In this document: positions 58,180-64,000 of the stretch, one piece after another
How positions within the stretch are numbered: position 1 is the first letter of the stretch
Layout of the letters: the number at the start of each line of letters is the position of its first letter
Assembly: GCF_030272615.1 (NCBI RefSeq)
Contig: NC_081407.1
Coordinates: 103,401,897 to 103,465,896 of the forward strand
Direction of reading: 5' to 3'
Source of the DNA: Cryptomeria japonica
Taxonomy: Eukaryota > Streptophyta > Pinopsida > Cupressales > Cupressaceae
DNA length: 64,000 bases
Program-made: the position numbers and the translations under genes
The notes under the pieces: model-generated
Database searches by the model: none
What the model saw: the letters and a program-made list of their open reading frames with translations, nothing else
Told to the model about the DNA's origin: nothing

Positions 58180-58779
58180 TCGAAAAATCCGCGAAACGAA
58201 GGGGGATCTGTTCGTCTCTGCACAAGGATTCCAGATCTTCAATTTCAGCCGCGTACCTGCAACCTACACACAGAAAAGCGAAGACGATTGGGGGGTTAGG
58301 GATTAGGGGTTTGCCTTTAGGTCAAACCCCGATTTTGGAATTAACCAAGAAATGAGAAATGTTGTAACTGTAAATGTCTGTAATGTAAAACAAGTACTAA
58401 TACCTTGTTGTAAGGATGTTTGTATCCTTATGTGCGAAGGTATAGATGTTGTTGTATGTTGTATGTTGTAGTAGTATGTAGTAAGTGATCTCCTCTTCAA
58501 TGGTTGAATCCTTGTCTTGAATGCAACACTTAGCCTTGAATGGAGACTTAGAAGGAATGCTTGAATGCTTGAATGTTTGAGTATCGTTTCCACGTCTTGT
58601 ACACATATGTCCTTCCTCCCCAAAATGGGAGAGGAAATGGAGTTTATATACTTGTCAATTAGGGCTGATAGACTGATTTTCCCGACCTTAGGCCGACCAG
58701 GAAATGTTATTTTCCAATTTGCAAACAAAAAGACCCGAAGTCCCATAGGAGACCGGGCCCAAAATAGGGCCAGGGACCA

Positions 58780-58870
58780 GGGCGCTGGGCACCATGGTCC
58801 TAGGGGACCAAGGCACTGGGTGCCCTGGTCCTGAAGGACCAGGGCGCTAGGCGCTCTGGTCCCACCTCCT
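58780..58870 (-). repeat. Short GC-rich repeats in copy II LTR
   Basis: Variants of 'accagggcgctgggcgc..tggtcc' occur three times in a row at about 30-base spacing. Copy I has only one reduced version (cagggacaggggcaccatgc). Confidence 0.65.
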
Positions 58871-59034
58871 GGGACAATAGGGTGCAAAGGAGGTTTAGGC
58901 CAGGGTGCAAGAAAATGCAGTTTTTGGTGTCGTGGACAATTTTTGGGGTCTCCATTCAGGTACCGTGTTGCGTCGCCATCGTGAAGACCGAAATACAGTC
59001 GAAATTGCAAGTGTCGCAATTTTAGGATGCTACA

Positions 59035-59822
59035 TTTAGCCCCCACTTTAGCGGGAGTATGTATGCTCATACTTCCGGTAAAGTACAAGGAAACAACATT
59101 GAAAGACTTTCACCACGTCAAGGAGGCAAGACACACCAAGCCCCCAGTGGACTAAGGATCTTACGACTTCGATTGACAAAGTAAAAGGGAAGATCACGAG
59201 GGAGAACCATGACTGTCAGTAGTAAGGTTCCCTCACTATGAGTCATGCAAAACAAATATCAAAAATTTTCAAGGCAAAGCTACGTTCGCCAAGAAATTTT
59301 CGAGTATCCTAAAGGGATAGACGGGGTGTATGCCCCCCTACGTTAAAGTGATCGCACACGCCTCAACGGGGGTGATTGTTTTAACGTAGTGATACACATA
59401 AGAAATGAGAAAGGAAAGGAGCATGTTATCGCAAAGATTTAGCCCCCAAGTTTGAGATAAACCCAAGGATAATAGACACAAACACAAAGAACGAGGTGAC
59501 TTCGCTTTCCTCAGGGTCAGTATGCTGTATGATAAGTCATGTTTATATATCATATGTATGTATGCATAATTGTTCTTCATTCCCCAATCAAGGAAGGTCA
59601 CCTAGAAGAAGGGAACACATGTGTCTTTTGAGTCAACATGAGAGAGACCAAAAGAGATCTCAATGTTTTGCATCGTCCTCAAGTAGACAACACTAAGGAC
59701 AACAAATAGAAGAATGAGAATAACATATAGAAGAAGTAACAAAAGAGAGGAGGAGAGAATCTGCTATGCTAATGTAACTAGTCTAGCACGTCATCTACCC
59801 CCCGATCTTGCTGATCAATGTT
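59035..59822 (-). other. Copy II 3' untranslated region
   Basis: Begins on the element strand's 3' side with taaagtgggggctaaa (the purine tract next to the LTR). Non-coding and alignable with 26391-27185. The small open frames across it show no domain. Confidence 0.7.
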
Positions 59823-62800
59823 TTAGGAAGGCAGGGAACACGCTAGAGGAGGAACATCCAACACAGCAGATGGAGCTATCACAAGATCCAAACAAGGGCT
59901 ATGTTCATGTTCCAAGCCACGTTGTTCTTGTCTAGGAGCTAGGATAAGTGCTTTAGAAAATTCGTTAGATAGATGGTTATCAATATCAACAAGTTCATAT
60001 TCACTATCGGAAGCAAGAGGAGTAACATTTTCATCATGAATAACATTTTCATCTATAGAATCATCAAGATTTATAAAAATAGGGTCTTTAATTCACACAG
60101 GATCAAGACCATCATGCATCTTATGTTTAGGAGATTTTAGAGAAAATGGAATAATGCTTGTTGAAGGTGTTTTTGGAGATTGCAAAGTTTGAGAAGCAGC
60201 TGCTTGAGCCCTAAGATGACGCTTTCGTCGGCGTTCACATGCAGAACGATTTCGTCTAGTCTTAGTAGGAAGTGGAGAAGATTGAGGAGGAGGAATGTTC
60301 TCATCCTTATCACTTGGGTGTTTAGGTTGTGGTCTCTTAGGTTGGATAATAGGAGAAGAAGAAGGTCTCTTCTCTCTATAAAAAGGAGGAGGAGGAACTG
60401 CTCCATACAAAGGAGGAATTTTTGGTTTAGGAAGAAGACCAAGTCCATCATGACGAGGAGGTATAGGTCTACTTTTAAAAGGTTTATTAGGCATAGACAT
60501 AGTCACATCCATGGGAACGGGTTGGGAATCTTCTTGAGGAAAGACATTAGTTTTATCTTTCAAAGGAAGAACTTCCTTCTCAAGAACGATAGGAATATCA
60601 AGTTTGGGTGTTCTAGGTTCACTTAAAGATAGGATCATATCTGTTTTCCACTTTTGATAAGATTTGAAAAGATGATCACTTCGCGAAGGAAGGGATTGGA
60701 ATTGTTTAGGCCAAAAATAATCAATAGGAACGCTAGAAGTTCTTTCAGCTGGTTTAAAGAGACTATGATTGACAGTAACAACTTCACCATTATGGGGAAA
60801 TTTCAAACATTTGTGAATAGGAGAAGCAATAGCTTTCATGGAAGATAGCCAAGGATAGTCAAGCTTCACACGAAATTGTTCAGATGAAGGAATAATAGCA
60901 AAGTTCACATCAAGGGATTTGTTATGAACTTCAATAGGTAATGTAATAGAACCAATTGCAAGAGAAGAAAATGCATCAAATAATTTCACAACCACATCTA
61001 TTTTGTCATAGATCACTTGATTCAATTGCAAAGTAAAAAGGAATTCTTCAGTAATAATATTAACCATGCACGAAGGATCAATAAGCACTCCATGGCAAGG
61101 TGTATTCTTGACTTTTACAACTATGTATAAAGGACCATCAGGTGCCCTGATAGTTTCACTAGAATCAAATGTGATGGAAGGTTGTTTAGGGTTTTCTTGC
61201 TGCTCTACAAAGTTAATCACATTCGGGGTCATAGACACAAGACCATCAGATGAGAGAGAGGAATCATTAGTCTCAATCGCATTAGAGGTATGAGAAGGTA
61301 ATGGATCAGTAAAAATCTGAAGATTTTGGTTAGGAGGAGCTACAGATGTATTGCCTTTATCATTCACTCCCGAAATAGAGATAGTATTATTATCAATCAA
61401 ATCTTGAATTTTACCCTTTAAAGAAAAACATTTTTCAGTATCATGCCCAGGTTGACGATGAAATTGACAAAAAGATTTGTTATCAAAATAAGGTGAAGTA
61501 ATCTTTGCAGGATCAATTTGCCTTATAGGAGGAAGAGTAAGCACATTTTGTTCCAATAACTTATTCATAATACTATGCAATGATTCATTCAAAGGAGTAT
61601 ACTTTCTTTCTTTCTTGAAAAATTTAGAAATAGGAGGCACACCTGATGCTGCATTCACATTGTTGTTGATGATGTTTTCATTGAATTTGATGGAATCTCT
61701 GTTCGGTTTAAACTTCCCAAATGGTTGTTGACTGCTATCACCCTTATCACTCGGAGCCATAGGATGTGATTGTTCCATTTGACTCACAGTCAGTTGATAA
61801 TTGTGAAGAGTTGCACACAACTGTTGGAAAGAAGTAAACTCAGAAAACAGGAGTTTGTCTCGAATATCTTTTTGTAAATTAGAAATAAAGATTCTTTGAA
61901 TATCATTGTCAGGCACAGGAAAAGAAATTTGAGCATACAAATGCTTATATCTACCAATGAAATCAGTCACTTTTTCTTTAACACCTTGTTTACAATGCAT
62001 TAAATCAATCAAAGTAACCTTAGGACTTATATTGTTTTGAAATTGTTGAATGAAAGCATTTGCAAGTTGTTCGAAAGAAGTAATAGAATAAGAAGGCAAC
62101 GAGCAATACCATTGTAGGGCTTTGTCTCTTAATGTTCTAGTAAACAGTTTTGCAAGCAACCTTTGGTCATAAGCAAAATCAGTACATATTGTTTGAAAAG
62201 TCTTAACATGTGTTAGAGGATCTCCTTTACCATTATAAAGCTCCAAATGTAGGATTTCAACATGTTTAGGAGGGATAGCTCGAACAATGTCAAGAGAAAG
62301 TGGGCTCGCAACATCAAATGTGGGCACACTAAACTTAGATTGATTCATAGAGGCAATTTGTTGCTGTAAAGAAGAGACAGTTTGTGCAAGATTGTTAATG
62401 GTCGCTTCAGTCGAAGAATTCATATTAGATGTGTTAGATTGAGATGGAGGTGTTATGTTATTGAAAGAAGGTAAAGAGTAAGGTGGTGGGACTCTATGAT
62501 AATTAGTCATAGGAGATGATTGGACAGGAGGAACACTAGAAGGAGGAATGGAATGGTTAAATGAATTGCCCCTTTGCGTCATGTTCATTTGTGGAGATGT
62601 AATAGGAACACTCATTGAAGGAATGAATGAAGAAGTCGGATTAAATGAAGGAAGAGGGTTAATTGAAGGATTGCCCCCATGACTGGTGATCACAGGAGGA
62701 ATGTCTTGTATAGAAGTAGTCATTATGTTTGATGTAAAGGTAGGTATGCTAGCAATAGAAGTTGTCAAAGGAATAGAATGATTGACTTGTGTAGGAGGTT

Positions 62801-63197
62801 GTGTATAACCCAAAGTTTCGGCACAACTCTTCATAGGCATCACATTCAAATCCACAATGTGTGCAATACCACGCAAAATATCAATTCCATTCTTATCACT
62901 TTGAAGCATACGTTTTAGACCCTCAATTAAAGGAAGAGCTTGACTATCGGGGTATTCTTGAGACATCCATTGTCGAAAATCGTCAAATTGGTTATCCAAT
63001 TTCGAAAGTTGTTCTATAGAAACCTCATGGAGAGCTTCTTCATCATTAAGAGGATTAGAGGAATTACCCATGTCCTTGTTAAAAAGGCTATTCAAATTAG
63101 GTTCCATCTCCTCAGTAGTTAAACCTCGGAAAGACTTAATTCTACGGCTTCGTCTAACGGGAATAGTGTAAGTAGGACTTATTGGTGTAAAACTCAT
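59823..63197 (-). CDS. Gag plus protease-like protein of copy II, one internal TGA
   Basis: ATG at 63197 opens 1,034 codons to a TGA at 60093. The same frame then runs 90 codons further to TAA at 59823, and copy I has Arg (AGA) at that position, so the TGA is a mutation. Domains: N-terminal part rich in Arg then Ser/Pro/Asn (1-300); Ty3-type gag (about 316-480: LYNGKGDPLTHVKTFQ, ALQWYCSLPSYS, LMHCKQGVKEKVTDFIGRY); knuckle variant CQFHRQPGHDTEKC (about 576-589, Cys-His-His-Cys); retropepsin-like region (about 680-830) with VLIDPSCMVNII, whose D-P-S replaces D-[S/T]-G; and a basic segment RRNRSACERRRKRHLRAQ near the end. No reverse transcriptase or integrase. Likely packages its own RNA; protease activity is doubtful. 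Confidence 0.88.
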
Positions 63198-63324
63198 GCA
63201 CTAGAGAGGGAGAGGAGATTTTGAATTTTGGAGGTAGCAAATTTCAGTAAAATCAGCCAATCTTCTAGATTTAAGCTGTTAAATACAATCAGGACAATCT
63301 CCTGAAATTTCAGAAAAAATGTCA

Positions 63325-63356
63325 GGGACCGTGGTGCTCGGAGTGCACACGGTCCC
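63325..63356 (-). promoter_or_regulatory. Hairpin module 1 in copy II leader
   Basis: GGGACCGTG pairs with CACGGTCCC around a TCGGA-containing loop with a self-complementary GTGCAC nearby. The cleanest example in the window. Confidence 0.55.
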
Positions 63357-63946
63357 GACAACTTTTTTCGAAATTTGCAGGGGTGAAAGTTATGATGATT
63401 TTAGAGCTAATCTGAAAAAATTGAGTGATTTTACGATCTGTAGGTAGGCCAAATTAAAGTTGCAATCTCGAAATTGAACCTTACCAAGATTGTCGAAAAA
63501 TGCAAAAATTTGAATTTTGAAAAAGAGAGGGAAACTGAAATTTTGAATTTTATGATTTTAGAGGGAATACCAAAAGCAATGCAAGTTTTGAAATTCAAAA
63601 GTTGACTCAATTTCACGCAAAATTCAATTTTGAAAGCGGAAATCAAAGTTGTTGTAATTAAGCACTTAATTTCAAAAGTCACAAATTGCAAGAATTTGAA
63701 TAAAGCACTGAAATTTCGAATGAATGCAAACACACTTTTCAGATTTAGGACAGTAAGAACACAATTTTGACACAAAATTTCAATTTCAACAATTTTTGAA
63801 TGTTTAGAAGCCTTAAACCAAGCAATCACAAGACCAACTTTGACTTTAATTTTGAAAGTGTTATAATTGATAAAATCAGCCAAAATTCTGGATTTTAGCA
63901 GGAAAATACAATAAGATCTTGCTCCCGAAATTTCGGAAAAAATGTC

Positions 63947-63980
63947 GGGGACGATGGCGCTCGGAGTGCACACGGTCCTC
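63947..63980 (-). promoter_or_regulatory. Hairpin module 2 in copy II leader
   Basis: A second copy with GGGGACGATGG and GTGCACACGGTCC arms. Confidence 0.5.
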
Positions 63981-64000
63981 GCAACTTTTTTCCAAATTTT

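Larger units (their letters stand above)
57781..59034 (-). repeat. 3' LTR of copy II
   Basis: Starts TGTAAAGCGG and ends ggatgctaca before the purine tract. It aligns with the copy I LTRs over most of its length but is clearly diverged in the first 100 bases and in the G/C-richer part at 58750-58870. A TATA-like TATATAAA lies at 58650-58643 on the element strand. Confidence 0.88.
57781..64000 (-). mobile_element. Gag/protease-only LTR retrotransposon, copy II (runs off window)
   Basis: Inserted in the copia C reverse transcriptase. It has a 3' LTR (57781-59034), a purine tract, a long gag/protease-like frame and a leader reaching the window end. The left flank gccat (57776-57780) should recur after the other LTR, outside the window. 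It is the same family as 18588-32943 and much better preserved. Confidence 0.9.
63198..64000 (-). other. Copy II leader with repeated module
   Basis: No gene. A segment of about 135 bases (ttgataaaatcagcc...aacttttttc) occurs at 63242-63380 and again at 63866-64000, each with the hairpin. The frame at 63431-63973 is Phe/Lys-rich by-product sequence. Confidence 0.65.

Noticed and set aside
58303-59088. 261-codon minus-strand frame in the copy II LTR
   Set aside because: Lies in the LTR and beyond its edge, Pro/Leu-rich by composition, interrupted in the copy I LTR, and has no domain.
60180-60626. Plus-strand Arg/Ser-rich frame of 148 codons
   Set aside because: Antisense shadow of the gag/protease gene; the minus frame has clear domains and is far longer.
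63431-63973. 180-codon minus-strand frame in the copy II leader
   Set aside because: Phe/Lys/Ile-rich low-complexity product of AAATTT-rich DNA, with no counterpart in copy I.

Overview
The window looks like plant nuclear intergenic DNA, most likely from a large, repeat-packed genome such as a gymnosperm (inference; no host gene is present to confirm it). It is AT-rich. I see no host protein gene, rRNA, tRNA, CRISPR array or bacterial-type feature. Almost everything recognisable is an LTR retrotransposon, and several are nested. Boundaries come from paired LTRs, tRNA primer sites, polypurine tracts and target-site duplications (TSDs).

Layout: (1) 1-800, minus-strand LTR and primer-site remnant. 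(2) 2045-5577, non-autonomous LTR element carrying a broken G-patch/zinc-knuckle gene. (3) 6481-6813, two-type minisatellite. (4) 8455-16161, complete Ty1/copia element 'A' (TSD acgtg/atgtg) inside a 20-bp palindromic repeat, itself perhaps inside a DNA transposon (7411-16390). (5) 18588-32943, minus-strand gag/protease-only LTR element, copy I (TSD gtcac), with minus-strand copia element 'B' (19607-26189, TSD ccaaa) inside its left LTR. (6) 33328-51633, Athila/Tat-like Ty3/gypsy element (TSD tctag), split between protease and reverse transcriptase by element 'D' (37465-44804, TSD ctggt/ctagt). (7) 52601-54419, minus-strand LINE ORF1-like fragment. (8) 54941-57780, minus-strand copia element 'C', truncated. 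(9) 57781-64000, copy II of the gag/protease-only element, with a nearly intact 1,124-codon reading frame, inserted into C and running off the window.

The least familiar items are three non-autonomous families whose genes lack reverse transcriptase and integrase. Element D encodes a coiled-coil protein with five CCHC knuckles plus a second protein of about 880 codons that I do not recognise; its LTR, primer site and 3' end resemble those of autonomous copia A, which suggests it borrows that machinery. The gag/protease-only family has a protease-like domain with D-P-S in place of D-[S/T]-G, shared by both copies, and a recurring GTGCAC-containing hairpin in its LTRs and leader. The 2045-5577 element carries a G-patch domain.

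Decay follows one pattern. The copia polyproteins stay in one frame for about 4 kb and are broken almost only by premature stops, mainly TAG. That fits C-to-T decay at CAG, a CHG methylation context. Copia B shows the effect most strongly: 14 stops despite LTRs that differ at only about 8 positions.
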